A DNA stretch of 64,000 nucleotides from Isoetes taiwanensis (taxonomy: Eukaryota > Streptophyta > Lycopodiopsida > Isoetales > Isoetaceae). Where the stretch lies: the NCBI GenBank assembly GCA_021234155.1, contig JAJEKV010000013.1, forward strand, positions 13,369,877 through 13,433,876. The letters are read 5' to 3'. Position 1 is the first letter of the stretch. Each line of letters begins with the position of its first letter. The translations under genes and the position numbers were made by a program. This document shows positions 11,346 to 22,360 of this stretch, piece by piece. The notes under the pieces are model-generated. The model ran no database searches. It saw nothing but the letters and a program-made list of their open reading frames with translations, and had not been told where the DNA came from.

Positions 11346-12995
11346 GAAGTGCGAGCACTCATTGATGGTGCATTGGAGAAGTTTACTTGTATGTCACTTG
11401 TTTGGATCAAAGATTGTCTCCAGGTGTCATTGTCAACCTGTTTAAAGGGAGGCATATCCGAGAACAATTTATTGTAAGAGTCACTTTTAAGTCTATTTTC
11501 TGAAGAAAAGCCAGGGGCAAATTTTGCTTAAGTGCCTCCCACTCGTCATCTATGGGCGACTTCTAATCTATGTTGTGTACGAACAACATTGCTGCTTTAT
11601 TATTGGTAAGCATGATTCATTCTGCCTCGAGATGCTTTGCTTTTGTTTTTTAACTAGTGCAAGAACGATTCCTAATCAACACCCATCTTATTTCTAAACT
11701 ACTAGAGAAAACAGTATAGCAAAGCAAAAAGGCAATACAACCATATTAAATAAGCAGCCAAACAATCTACCATATCAAAGACCATCTCATACTATTATAA
11801 TTATCTACTTTACGCTGTCTAATCTATGAACCTAACAACCATATTTATGCATGCAAGATCTACAATACCCATATATAGGCAATTTATGATTCTTGTTGAT
11901 GATGTTTTGAAAGGAAGATTCTGCAGCGGCCAAACTAAAAGCAAAATTCAGTCCAACAGATTATTTAGTGCTACACGCTATAGAAAAGAGCAAACGGAAA
12001 GGGAAGGTTCAGATTTAAATTTTTTGGCTTGGACCATGTGGATTGTTTCTGCTTGGTTGCAATTCTACGCGACGGGGATTTCTGTAATAATTCCCATATG
12101 GAGCAAAACCAATTGTTCGGCAGAATAGAAGCTGTTGGACAGATTGTTTCAAAGCACGAATGCAACTTCATCTCAGATCTACTATTACCTCTATCCTAGC
12201 TTTTAATAGTAATGCCAAACTAACAGCAAGAATTGATAAAAAAATATGAATGTGGTGTTAGATATCCTAATTCACCACATAATTGATAATGTAGCTCCTC
12301 TAATTTATTGTTCATACACCTATATAGTGTCACAGCCAAGCCGGATATGTGTTGCATTTATGTCTCAGATATAGACAGAAGCTTGATCAGTACTATCAAG
12401 GCAACAGGTGGAGACTTTGAAAACAAGAGAAAGGGGTCCAGTGACTTTTGAAATATCTAATATTATGTCCAAATTTTTGTTTCTTTGAAAGCAATAAATT
12501 ATCTGCTCATACGGAAGTGATAAGGTGGAAGGAGATTGTGACATTGATATCCTTGGGTTAAGATGTGCTTCTTAGCTTGCAAGTTCCAAGATTTGATTTC
12601 AATGGCCAATTCCATTGTAAGGTTGGGCATTAGGACTGCGTCCACTTCAAATCTGTACCAGGAGCTAAAGATCCTTGTAGAACTTGACTGCAGAATTTGG
12701 GGCGAGAAGATGGTGATCTTGTTAATTCCAAGAGATCAAATATTTGGAGACTTATATCCTTGGAACTGCATATGTAATACTACTTTCTTGCTGCTTGTCA
12801 AGCATCTTTTACTGTTTATGGCGTGGTTTTGGTGCTCTGACCCAGTCCATGAAACACCATCACTGCCTCATCCTTGCTACATCACCTAATTGCTTAGCAG
12901 GGGTTGACACTGTGAGGATATGTACAGACTGTTACCAGGCTCAACAAACATAATCTTGGACTGTTACTAGACTTCAAATCTTTAATAGGAACTAG
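11346..12995. other. no recognised gene
   Basis: AT-rich sequence after the LINE-B fragment. Open frames at 11,826-12,128 and 12,563-12,889 show no familiar motif or splice structure. Confidence 0.5.
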
Positions 12996-12998
12996 AGA

Positions 12999-13690
12999 TC
13001 ATCGCATATATAGTGAACGAGCCAAGTAAGCTATAACATAGTCTGTTACATCAACAGCCCGTGATTGACATAACGTTGTGGTGCAGATACAAATGTCATT
13101 ACGGCATATGGCAGCAACAAGATGTAGGCATTGTACATAAGTGAAATTTTTCCATATTACTGAGCATGGTCTTACGGGAATAGGTACAACTGGATCTATA
13201 TTTTGAGTTAATAGATGTATCTTTAAACTGCTTAAGTCATATTGGTATCTATTTTCAAAAGTTGTTAGATTAGGCAACAACTGTTGGCAATTACTAAATT
13301 CGTGGTGAATTTGGTCAACCAAGGACTGGCTTTGAGTCAACTGACTCTTTAACACTTGGTGTGACTGTCTCATACTTTGCAGTTGTTGCTGTCATTTAAG
13401 TTTGAGAGTGTCTAATTTCATCTGGAATAAACTTTTAACAGCAATAATGTTAGTTGGGTCGTTGGCTAAGAGATCAGCATGGGCATGCTCTATTTCGTGT
13501 AGTTTTTTAGTAAACTTAGCACAATCTTGATCCACTAGGATGGTTTGATAACGTTGAGTGTCAGCCAATAAATCTGACATGATCATCGGCAGACTGATTA
13601 GTCATTACTGGCACCGCAAGAAGTTCTTAAGGTGCTAGTTCTTTAATGTCATTCTGAGTCCCCTGTAATTTCAACAAATGATGCATCATT
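12999..13690 (-). pseudogene. retroelement- or pararetrovirus-like relic, coiled-coil region
   Basis: Two minus-strand frames in the same phase (13,392-13,586 and 12,999-13,373) are separated by a single TGA. Upstream sequence to about 13,690 is also open in pieces. The product is rich in Gln, Leu, Lys and Asp in a heptad-like pattern, as in gag or virion-associated proteins. LINE-B begins at about 13,697, and a further minus-strand frame of similar character resumes beyond it at 17,777-18,100, so these may be halves of one older element. I do not recognise the family; the assignment is inference from composition and context. Confidence 0.3.
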
Positions 13691-13698
13691 AGTTGTAG

Positions 13699-14058
13699 AT
13701 GGATGGCATAAGGAAATTCAAGCAGCAGGAGCAGAGCCGCCGACGTCATAATGTGGTGGTACGTGGACTCTCGGAGGAGGCAGGAGAAGATCTCGTCAAG
13801 CGCATTCAGGATGAGATCCTATCTCGAATGGCATTCCCGACTGCGGTACACATTGCTAGAGCAAGCCGCCTTGGGACTCAGCGCACAGATCGCCCGCGTG
13901 TTGTTACCTTCACGGTGGCAGACATGCGAGTACGTGAGACCGTCCTGCGTCAGAGTAGGCAATTGAAGGGGACTGCTCTGTATGTTGACCAGGACCTCAC
14001 CCCGATGCAACAGAGTCCCGTCGGCAGCAGCTGGCTGTGTCGGGACGCCCGTCCGTAG
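13699..14058 (+). pseudogene. LINE-B ORF1-like RNA-binding fragment
   Basis: The frame reads RRRHNVVVRGLSEEAGED, then ARASRLGTQRTDRPRVV and VLRQSRQLKGTALYV. This is the pattern of L1-type ORF1 proteins (NVVVRGLPE..., RLG, RPR.V.F, R..L.G...) that chaperone the element RNA. It is 5'-truncated and passes into a GC-rich low-complexity region at about 14,040 without a normal end. Confidence 0.65.
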
Positions 14059-14451
14059 AGGGGGCTGCAGCCTTGTCCGGGAAGCTTCGCGATTTTCGTG
14101 CCGGCGCCGCCGAGGTCGCCGACGCACGCGCCGCCGCCGCCACTTCCGCGCTCCCGCCGCCGCCGCCACTACCCCGCTGCACCCCCCGCTCCTCGCTGGC
14201 CCGACCGCCGCCAGCGCCAGACACCGCCTCCCCGCAATCGGGGCAGATCATCGAGTGTCCACATCGAATGCCAACAAATAGGAACGGTGCCTCCGGATGG
14301 TGTCTTGAAACTGTCGGGGCTTCCCCTGGCAGAAAGGCGAGAATCTCAACTCTATTGCACCAGATATGGATCTCATTTTCCTCATGGAGACATGGGAGCA
14401 TGCAGGGCAATGTGACACGGACCTCCCGGGCTATCCGCATTTTTCTGTTCA

Positions 14452-15010
14452 ATGAGTGCACAGGCAAGCGAGGATGGTGGCGTTGCCTGCTACTACCGTG
14501 CAACCTTGAGGCACTCAGTCTCGTTGCACAAAACAGACAGGCACAATCGCTACTTGTGGGTGCGCGTGCAGCATGACAGTGGCGACACTCTCCTCATAGC
14601 AGCATGCTACTTTCCACATGCCGAGAGCAACTTCTATCACACTCATTTGGATGTGGATCGATTGGAGCCCTATGTCGATCTATATGATGACATACAGCAG
14701 CACAAACAATTGGGCAGGGTTATGTTGCTTGGCGACTTTAATGCACGCACAGGAGCCGAGCAGGTTCCAAAATTTGATCCCCTGGCAGAGGACGTCTTGC
14801 AGTTGAACCCCGCAGAGGTGGCTTGGTCAAGGATATCAGATGACAGCCATATTTCGCGCTATGGCAGGCAGTTGTTGTTGCTAGGTAGTATCTTTGACCT
14901 GGTTATTTGTAATGGGCTGGCACAATGGCCGTCTTCCAGTTGCTACACTTGTAGACAGGAGAACCAAGGGGGCGGCTCCAGTGTGGTGGATTATCTGCTG
15001 GTTGAGGAAC
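14452..15010 (+). pseudogene. LINE-B endonuclease (EEP) domain
   Basis: Open frame from 14,452 with LLIAACYFPHAE, LEPYVDLYDD, GRVMLLGDFNARTG (GDFN near 14,731) and later SVVDYLLVEE, matching the S-x-(V/I)D-Y block of endonucleases that nick the target. After about 15,040 the frame loses resemblance because of a frameshift and a short tandem repeat (gcttctccattgggaggctt, 15,067-15,105). The N-terminal part is uncertain. Confidence 0.82.
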
Positions 15011-15639
15011 GGGATCTGCACCTGGTTACTCATTTTTCCATCGGGACCACCGCCCCTCGTTCATGCATCTCCATTGGGAGGCTTCTCCATTGGGAGGCTT
15101 CCTGCACCCGGCTGCTTCAACACACCGGGTGCCCCCAAGGCGCTGGACTACGACCCAGTGAGGACCTATGCCCACCGCTTGAGCATGATCTCAAGGGGGG
15201 CCGCAACTCCCCACACTTCAAGAGCAACTGGCTGAGCCGACTTCGCCCGCTCGGGCGGTGCCGAAAGATGCTTTGGGAGAGGCCGCTCACGGCGAACCAC
15301 AGGCACTACCACCTTTCCCCGCAACAAATGGTTTGATGATGAGGGTCGGGAGCTCAAACGCACACTCCGGCAAGTCACTGATCCCATCTCCCGCCCACAG
15401 GCCATCAGTCAATACCGCTCATTTCTCAAGAACAAGAAGGCCAGATACCTTGCAGAGCATCAGCAACAGATGTTTGGTCTCCTGGACCGGCACCCCAGGA
15501 CATTCTGGAGAAGGGTCTTGAGCAAGCCCCGACGACCCACGGGGAACATCACCTCGAGCAATGGGTACAAGATTTGCAATAAATGCACGACCCGGCCGGG
15601 GCCGGGCACCAGTCCCTCCACAGATAGGCATGGCTCTGG

Positions 15640-16690
15640 TTATCACAGAAGGGGATGTTATCATGGGCCTACAGCGTCTAGCTAATGGGAAGGCAAGCAG
15701 ATTTAGATGGCATGCGTGCGTAACTTCAAATGGGTTGGGCCTCCACGGTGCTCCGCCCTCACTCGGCATTGTTCAATAAAGCATTGCGAGAAGGCTTCCC
15801 TACGCAATGGACCACTAGCAGAGTAGTGCCCATCTACAAAGCAGGGGACCCTCAATGCCCGGCCAACTACCGTACTATTATGGTCAGCTCTCTCTTTGCA
15901 AAACTGCTATCGGCATCCTTGAGCAAATGGGCCGACAACCGGGCAGAGGAAACGGAGGTGCGAAGCTCTTACACCGTGTGTTTCCGCCCGGACATTCCAC
16001 CATTGATCATATCTTCACTCAAGCACATTGATTGAGGATAGCAGGAATCGCCGGCAGAACCTGTACTACCGTTGTTTCGTTGATTTTGCAAAAGCGTTCG
16101 ACACAGTACCCCGCAACAAGCTCGGGACGATTGGCGACATACCGGGACCCCCCCGACTTGCGTATCGCAGTATATAGGTCGTCTGACGAGGCATGCTCAG
16201 GCCGTATCACATCAGCAGCACAACCGGTAATCAGTAGCATTGGAGTGCGTCAGGGTTGCCCCCTCTCCCCCACACTCTTTGGCCTATACATTGATCAGTT
16301 GGAAGATTGGCTCTCTGAGCATGGAGGTGCGGGCGCACATCTCATGCATCACACAATCCGGCAACTCATATATGCTGACGATGTCAACCTCATGGCCTAC
16401 ACTCCAGAGGACATGCAGCAGTCACCTGGATGCTCTTGACACTTTTGCCAATTCACCGGCATGCGAAAGTGAACTTGGCCAAAACTAGGTCTTTGCTAGT
16501 TGCATCGTCCGTCGCCCCAAGGCTTCCCACCTTCACTTACCAGGGGCAAGAGGTAGAGGTGGCTCCAACCTACAAGTACTTGGGGATTGAGTTCTCAACT
16601 ACCACCCATTGGGATGCGGCTATCAGGTTGCGGGTCACGGCGGGTTGGAAAGCACTATATGCCATGCAGAACAACAGCCACAAGGCGTAG
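15640..16690 (+). pseudogene. LINE-B reverse transcriptase domain
   Basis: RT motifs appear in order but in different frames: TSRVVPIYKAGDPQCP and ANYRTIMVSS (15,815-15,895), a broken FVDFAKAFDT-like block near 16,085, GVRQGCPLSPTLFGLYID (16,240-16,300), the catalytic box IYADDVNLMA (YADD near 16,368-16,382), then YKYLGIEFS near 16,570. Both catalytic aspartates of YADD survive, but at least three frameshifts separate the motifs, so no functional RT can be made. Confidence 0.88.
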
Positions 16691-16699
16691 TTATGCCTT

Positions 16700-17720
16700 T
16701 GGGGCCACAGTCACATTTGTTTTGGGCCTTGGTTGAGCCGGTCCCTGTTGTATGGGGGGCAGAAGTGTGGGGTCCTGGGTCATCTCCCTCAACACATGGA
16801 ATGACCTCGAAAGGTGCGAAGGCCTTCTTGGCACGGGCCCAGGGGGTGAAGTCCACAGCCCGCACTGCATCCTACCCGTGAGCGGGCTTTCTACCCCTTC
16901 AACGGGCTGCATTGGAACGCCATATCGTTTACTTCCAAAAGGTGGTCGCTATGGCTGATACACGCTTGCCCCATCTTGCTTTGACCACGATGGGTCCCCA
17001 ACGCCTGAAATCTGGCTGGAAAGACAAGCAAGCTCGCTGGTTCTCACGCCGGGGCAGCAAAACGACGCGCCCGTGTCGGGACAAAGAAGGATCGCGAGGC
17101 ACTTAAACTGTACCTAGATGCTACTTTCCTTCGCAAGCTCTGGGATGCAGAGGCTCTGACGCACGTTAAGCTGGCACACTATCGCCAAGAAGTCAATCCT
17201 AGGCTCACAAGAGGCCCGCACCAAGATTTGTACACCCCAAATGCCCATGAAGAAGCGCAGACTTATAGCTTCCATTCAAGACGGGTGCACATCGCCCCAT
17301 TGAAACAGGCGCTGGGCCCGGGAGGCGAGAGCAAAGGCTTTGCCGCTGTTGCCACCCGGCGCGATTGAGGATGAATGTCATACCCTCCAGATCTGCCCGG
17401 CATTTGCCCATATCCGAGAGAGGTATGTTCGACTACTAGTGCCTGGCCAGCCGTTGCATCAGTTATTGACTACGGCGTCAGTGGGTTTGTTGGGGTCCTA
17501 CCTCCAGGAGGTTATGGATGCACGGACGCGTTTGTGTCCTACGGGACGGTCTTGAACTGTCCTATGCAATTGTACAGTGTGCCATCATGCTTATTACTGC
17601 TAAGGTTTTTCCCTCGAAAACCCTTCGGGGCGGGGGTTTTTTAATCCTGTCAGTAATATGCTTGCTGCTCTCTTTTTGTTTGGGTCCCATAGGCCAATTG
17701 GTCTCCGTGGACGCTAAAAA
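16700..17720 (+). pseudogene. LINE-B C-terminal region and 3' end
   Basis: Remnants of the region after RT. The piece at 17,090-17,250 matches the better preserved fragment at 60,815-60,960 (LWDAEAL, RQ.VNP.LTRGPH). Near 17,345-17,540 IEDE.H.L, CPAFAHIR..YVRL suggests a zf-RVT-like histidine/cysteine block. Reading frames are broken. The last part (17,640-17,720) is untranslated and leads to the pentanucleotide tail. Confidence 0.6.
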
Positions 17721-17721
17721 C

Positions 17722-17754
17722 CTATTCTATTCTATTCTATTCTATTCTATTCTT
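17722..17754 (+). repeat. (ATTCT)n tail of LINE-B
   Basis: Five to six tandem ATTCT units directly after GGTCTCCGTGGACGCTAAAA. The same arrangement ends the copies at 61,488-61,509 and, inverted, 55,045-55,067. Confidence 0.9.
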
Positions 17755-17776
17755 TATTATTTCAAAACTGCCTATG

Positions 17777-18100
17777 CTATTGCTCTATAAAAAGTGTTGC
17801 CCAAGGTACTGGTGTACCTTGTATAGCCAGTATCACATAAGCTAACCATTTACGACTATAACCATGATGATTAATTGGCATGAGCCTCTTTTTAAGATGA
17901 AGAAAAATGGCTATAAATGCTGGATTTACTTTATCAAAATTAAAGCATTTCGTCTTCACTGTAATGCCATAAGACCCTAGGTCGATATTGTCATACCGAG
18001 GTGCTCGGCTAGTATTAGGAAGTTTAAAGGTTTGCATTGCCAGTTCCCGTTGAACTTTAATGCAGCCGGTTTGGCAAGTATAACTTGACCTGGTTATCAA
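17777..18100 (-). pseudogene. unassigned minus-strand relic, possible structural or movement-like protein piece
   Basis: An open frame of 107 residues on the minus strand ends with a stop 20 bp from the LINE-B tail. It holds no motif I can name with confidence; its length, Trp/Gly pattern and position below a GC-rich palindromic leader are what one would expect of a retroelement gag or an endogenous pararetrovirus fragment. The coiled-coil frames beyond LINE-B (12,999-13,690) are on the same strand and probably belong to the same element. The assignment is tentative. Confidence 0.3.
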
Positions 18101-18173
18101 TTCATAATTGTTTATGTACTCCTTTATCCCCTCCTATTTTATTATATGGCCAAAAGCCAATACAATACATAAC

Positions 18174-18226
18174 ATCTACAAGAAATTTATCGCGGCGGCC
18201 AAGGCCGCCGCGAACATTTCTCTTTT
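18174..18226. repeat. GC-rich imperfect palindrome, copy 1
   Basis: Core 18,191-18,212 is a perfect inverted repeat (CGCGGCGGCC, AA, GGCCGCCGCG) in AT-rich surroundings. Flanks extend the pairing (ACAAGAAATTTATC against GAACATTTCTCTT). Read on the minus strand it precedes the frame at 18,100. The reverse-strand form recurs at 36,509-36,561 with matching flanks. It may be an RNA leader stem-loop or part of an LTR. Confidence 0.8.
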
Positions 18227-18239
18227 CCGACCTGGTGTC

Positions 18240-21190
18240 ACCTTCGAACCCAAGTAATTTGACCATGTCTTTGTCATGACATGAACCTAGTGAAAATTTT
18301 CCAACAGACAGCTCATTGATGGTAGTGTTAGAATATATTTATGCTTGAGTTCATGTTAGAATATTATTGAATGTTTAAGATAAATATTTATGCCCCTCAA
18401 GCATACTGATCGTAGGCACATAAGGAACGTGTACAAAGGATTTTCAGCATGGATGAAGTTAACCCCTTTAGGGCTACTAAAGAATGTTATGGTTCCTTCA
18501 CGAGATCCTACAAAATGGTGAGAAAGAGAAATTGCACATGGGGTGGGTAGTTAGGTGTCTACGTTAATTTACAAAATGATGTGCAAATACTATACAACAA
18601 TTAAATTCCTACTGTAGTTTATCAAACCTGCATAATGATATGCGTTATTTATTATCTTTACTTCTGTTGTTGCAGAACAGAGTTTAAAGCCTACCCTGTA
18701 AACCTTATTTGATTTGTCATAGAACAATGCTTCTCTTTCATTTCGAGGTTGACAACATATTGCCCAAATCATGGAGTGTCACCGGCAAGGTTAGGAAGTA
18801 CCTGTTTCTTTTTTTGGAAAGGTCTTGGGACACTAAAAATGATGAACCGAGATATTGAAAATATTCGTAAGTAATCAATGAAGGAATTTTCTCCTTTGTT
18901 TTGCTTAAGGTTTTAGTTCATTTCATTTCTATTTTAAGTTACAATAGTGTGCAAAGCTGGTTCGATTGCGCCATTGTGTAATTTCTTAATTAAAGCAGAT
19001 GTTCTATTTAAACGAAAGTTCTTACTTTGCAGGTGGGCTCAACTAAGGTAGAGTTCCATGCACAATGCCATAGGAAGTTTATCCAGTAGTGGGGAATAAA
19101 GTTTAGCACGAAGGCAGTGGCAATGTTTCTGGTAAACAAACAGAGTGACTCGCTGAGTTGAATGTACAACAACTGATTTGCATTTAAGTCCACCAAAGAA
19201 GTTTATGTAAAGAAATTTCAAAAAATGAGTGCAAGATTTGACAATCAAATATTTGCTCAAATCAACCACACAAAGATCTTGCAGTATCAAATGGTATAAT
19301 ATATTGTCAGTATTTTGAACTAGAATTTTGCCGCCGAGAGAAAAAAAAAATATGTGCAACCATGAAACATGAGCTTTTCAAGAGGCTAGCATGCTATAAA
19401 CCTCAAAATAAATATGACCGAAATTAACATACAAAGATAATGAAACATTTAAAGGGGGAACAAATGAAATAATAAATGGGGGTAGAAGCATTGAAAGGAG
19501 TGTTATGTGGCCGCACCCCATTGGCTGAAATAAACAAAAGGGCTTTTGCTCTGTTCTTGTCTGCGGGCAAGATCGCGGGGCTTGTAGCATGCCGGATTTG
19601 ATGCCAAAGCAGCAGGTCGCCCATAGCGTAAAAATCAGATTTGCATGCATCACAACTCTCGGTTCTCTCTCCGATTCATTGGTTCTCTTGGTTCTCTCTC
19701 CAATTCATTGAAGTCTGTGAAAAAGAAAGTAATCAAGTTCTTGAATGTACAGCAAAAACCATCTTCGTGGCTTTCCGAAAGTGCAGGAGCATACTATGGT
19801 CAGCGTGTAAGGTTGCAGAAATCCGTATGCTTGTTGGAGCCCTGAATCTATTGCAGCCACAGAGTTATCCGGATTTCAAGCTATTCAGTTATTATATTTG
19901 ATTCAAGAAGATAGAGTCTGGTATTTGAACCCAAGATAAATCTCTGGAATCGATTTCCCACTCTGTTCTGTTCATGTTTTGATTCCACAATTGGATAAGC
20001 TTACTGGTCTTTAACATTAAAACGAAAAGGCCGAAAGTGAAGGACCACTTCCAAGACCATATCCAAAAATTGGAGGCAGTGTTTAATGTCAATAAAGCAA
20101 GGGCAGTAAATTTGCATTTGCTTATTCTTCAATAAGCAATTATATCCTTGTATAATTCTTCTTTGTCCCATGATATTTTACAGTCTTTGCCCCCATAATG
20201 TAGATTAATCCTTGACTCTTCTGCTAATATAAGCAACTGATAAAAACAGTTTCTCATAAAATAGATCTGCTTCAACGAACTCAGAACCATCTTGTTGAAG
20301 TCTCTAAATTGACAAACACAAAAACCATTGCTTACAAAAAAAAATTAGGACGAGTTGGTCAAACCGTGGGCAACATTTTCCGTATATTTTCCTCAGAAAA
20401 CAGGGTTGTCTGGATGGCATTGCGGAAATTGCAGTTGTAGAACCAGGCAATTCTGCAAAAACTTTTGAAGGCGTGGTTTTAACTTTCTCCGGAGGAGTTG
20501 GATTCCATAGATATTGCCTCTGCAAAGTGCAAATCAGGAGCCGGCCTCCTTATAACAGATTGTCTGTGAAAACTTAGTCTTGCCACAGTGAAAACTCACT
20601 TGAAATGCGGCTCCCAGCTCAATTTGCTTAGAAGATCGTTGATAATCGCCCCAAGTACCTACATCTCAGCTTTGGCTTGGCTATGGCGGCAGAGTGCCAG
20701 GGCAGCCATCGATTCTTCTTGCTCCAAAGCTCCATAGAAGCAGAAACGAATAGAAGCTGCAGAAGATTATAAAAGCAGCAGATGGCGACAACGTAGAAGA
20801 CGGAGTTGCCATAGCTACAGCAGTTAGAGCTTTGCATCGCCGTTGTCTGAAGCTTTGCTTGGAAGCAAAGTTTACCACATATCTAAGCTCCAGAGTAGCT
20901 ATCTCCAAGGCGAAGCAGCTGTCGCCGTTGAAGCTCTTCTTCTGATCTAAATTCCAGGTGTCACTTTATTGCCATCTTAGATTGCGGCTCAGGAACGCGA
21001 ACAAAAATTTTAAACTGCATTACATAAGAAGGATAAAGGATTCGTTCAAAAACACCCTCAATTGAGGATGCCACCAATAGTGAATGCGTAGGCCCGGTAA
21101 AGGTACCATGATCAACTGTAAGAGTGCACCTTGAACTTTTGCTCTATTCATTTTAACTGAAAATTTGGTGTTGCTCATGGCCTCTGGCCA
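18240..21190. other. no recognised gene
   Basis: About 2.9 kb of mostly AT-rich sequence. Minus-strand open frames at 19,039-19,359, 19,378-19,653, 20,304-20,525 and 20,628-20,908 do not match known families. Those at 20.3-20.9 kb have higher GC and could be exons of an unrecognised gene, but no splice structure is evident. Confidence 0.45.
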
Positions 21191-21199
21191 TTCCCACAT

Positions 21200-22360
21200 A
21201 TAAACTGATACTCTAAATCGCTGAGAGAAATTATTATTACTTGATGATCGAAAACTTCAGTGAATGGCATTTACATGTACCAATTCCTTGGTTTTATATA
21301 ACTTTAAACGACAACCATTTACCAAGGTGGGTAGAAATGTAACTTGGAGATCTTTTAATTGTATTGATCCATTTTCATACAATTTATGGTTTTGGAATGG
21401 GCCAAGCCATCTACATTTCAATTTCCCTAAGTGTTGTTTAAATTGGGAACCATATAAAAGAACGTTAGCACCATCATGAAAGTCCTAAAACTTTTATTTA
21501 TGGTCTATCCGTGCCTTCCTTCTGTCTTCAGATACTTGTTGTGCCCAAGCAGATTGTTTGCACTTTTCATCTAAAGCTTCTAATTGTATTAATTTGTGTT
21601 GTAAGGAAGGAAGATCCGCCATTCGATGAGGAATAGCAATACGCAAGCTTGGTATTCCAAATTTGAATGGCAAGACATCCTCTACCCCATAAGTTAATTG
21701 AAATGGAGTATGCCCTGTGATGGTCCTATAACTAGTTCTATATTCCCAAAGCATCGCTGATAGGCGTTGTTCCCAGTCATTTCTTATAGATTCACAAATT
21801 TTCTTCAAGACTGTGATGAGAATCTTGTTGGTGGATTCAGCCTGCCCATTAGCTCGAGGATAATAGGGAGTGGATTTACGGTGAACAATCAAGAAATCCT
21901 TTGTAAGCATTTCTATTGTGGAATTGATGAAATGAACTCCTCTATCGCTTACGAGTTTAATGGGATAACCGAACCTGGTGATGATCTATTGGTAGAGGAC
22001 TTTTGCTACACTTTTAACTGTATTATCTTTCAAGCCTCTCACCTCTGCCCATTTTGTATGGTAATCAGTAAGAACCAGTATATAGTGGGCTTCGGTTCGC
22101 ATTGCCGGAGGGTTTACTGGCCTGACAAAGTCCACGCCCCATTTTACAAAGGGGCCTAATGGCAATATTGGATTAAGTGGCATATAATGTTTTTCACTGG
22201 GTCGTCCCATTCTTTGACATATGTCATAGGTTCTGGCCTCATCACGAGCATCTTTAAATAAAGTTGGCCACCAAAACCCTAAATTTAGAATTTTCTTGGC
22301 TGTAAGATCCCCAGCAAAATGTCCTCCGACTGCTCCTTCATGGGCATGTCTTACGATATC
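21200..22360 (-). pseudogene. Ty3/gypsy retrotransposon integrase remnant
   Basis: Minus strand, in order. An H2C2 zinc-finger piece (near 22,210-22,350) reads GGHFAGDLTAKKIL and FWWPTLFKDA. The integrase core start (22,000-22,200) has WGVDFVRPV and YILVLTDYHTKWAEV. The core end (21,494-21,910) has HRKSTPYYPRANGQAES, WEYRTSYRT and TGHTPFQLTYG. A GPY/F-type C-terminus (21,250-21,480) has KCRWLGPF, ENGSIQL and VNGCRLKLYK. Integrase inserts the element's cDNA into the genome. Frameshifts and a stop near 21,490 and 21,950 break it, and RT, gag and LTRs are not visible. LINE-C abuts the N-terminal side. Confidence 0.9.

Larger units (their letters stand above)
13697..17756 (+). mobile_element. LINE-B: near-complete but broken non-LTR retrotransposon
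   Basis: About 4.06 kb. Order: ORF1-like RRM region (13,699-14,030), GC-rich proline/alanine spacer (14,040-14,280), endonuclease (14,450-15,010), RT (15,730-16,690) and a C-terminal region to about 17,540. The 3' end reads GGTCTCCGTGGACG and runs into (ATTCT)n at 17,722-17,754 instead of poly(A). The element is clearly GC-richer than its surroundings. Frameshifts and stops break every domain. It lies between two pieces of an older minus-strand relic. I could not see a convincing target-site duplication. Confidence 0.9.

Noticed and set aside
13997..14576. Long alternative frames on both strands in the GC-rich LINE-B spacer
   Set aside because: GC-rich DNA lacks stop codons in all frames; these are compositional artefacts overlapping the LINE reading frames.
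18226..18250. TGGTGTCACCTTCGAACCC as a retroelement primer-binding site
   Set aside because: It begins TGG and includes a T-loop-like TTCGAA, but it matches no plant tRNA 3' end I can name and would lie on the opposite sense to the neighbouring frame.
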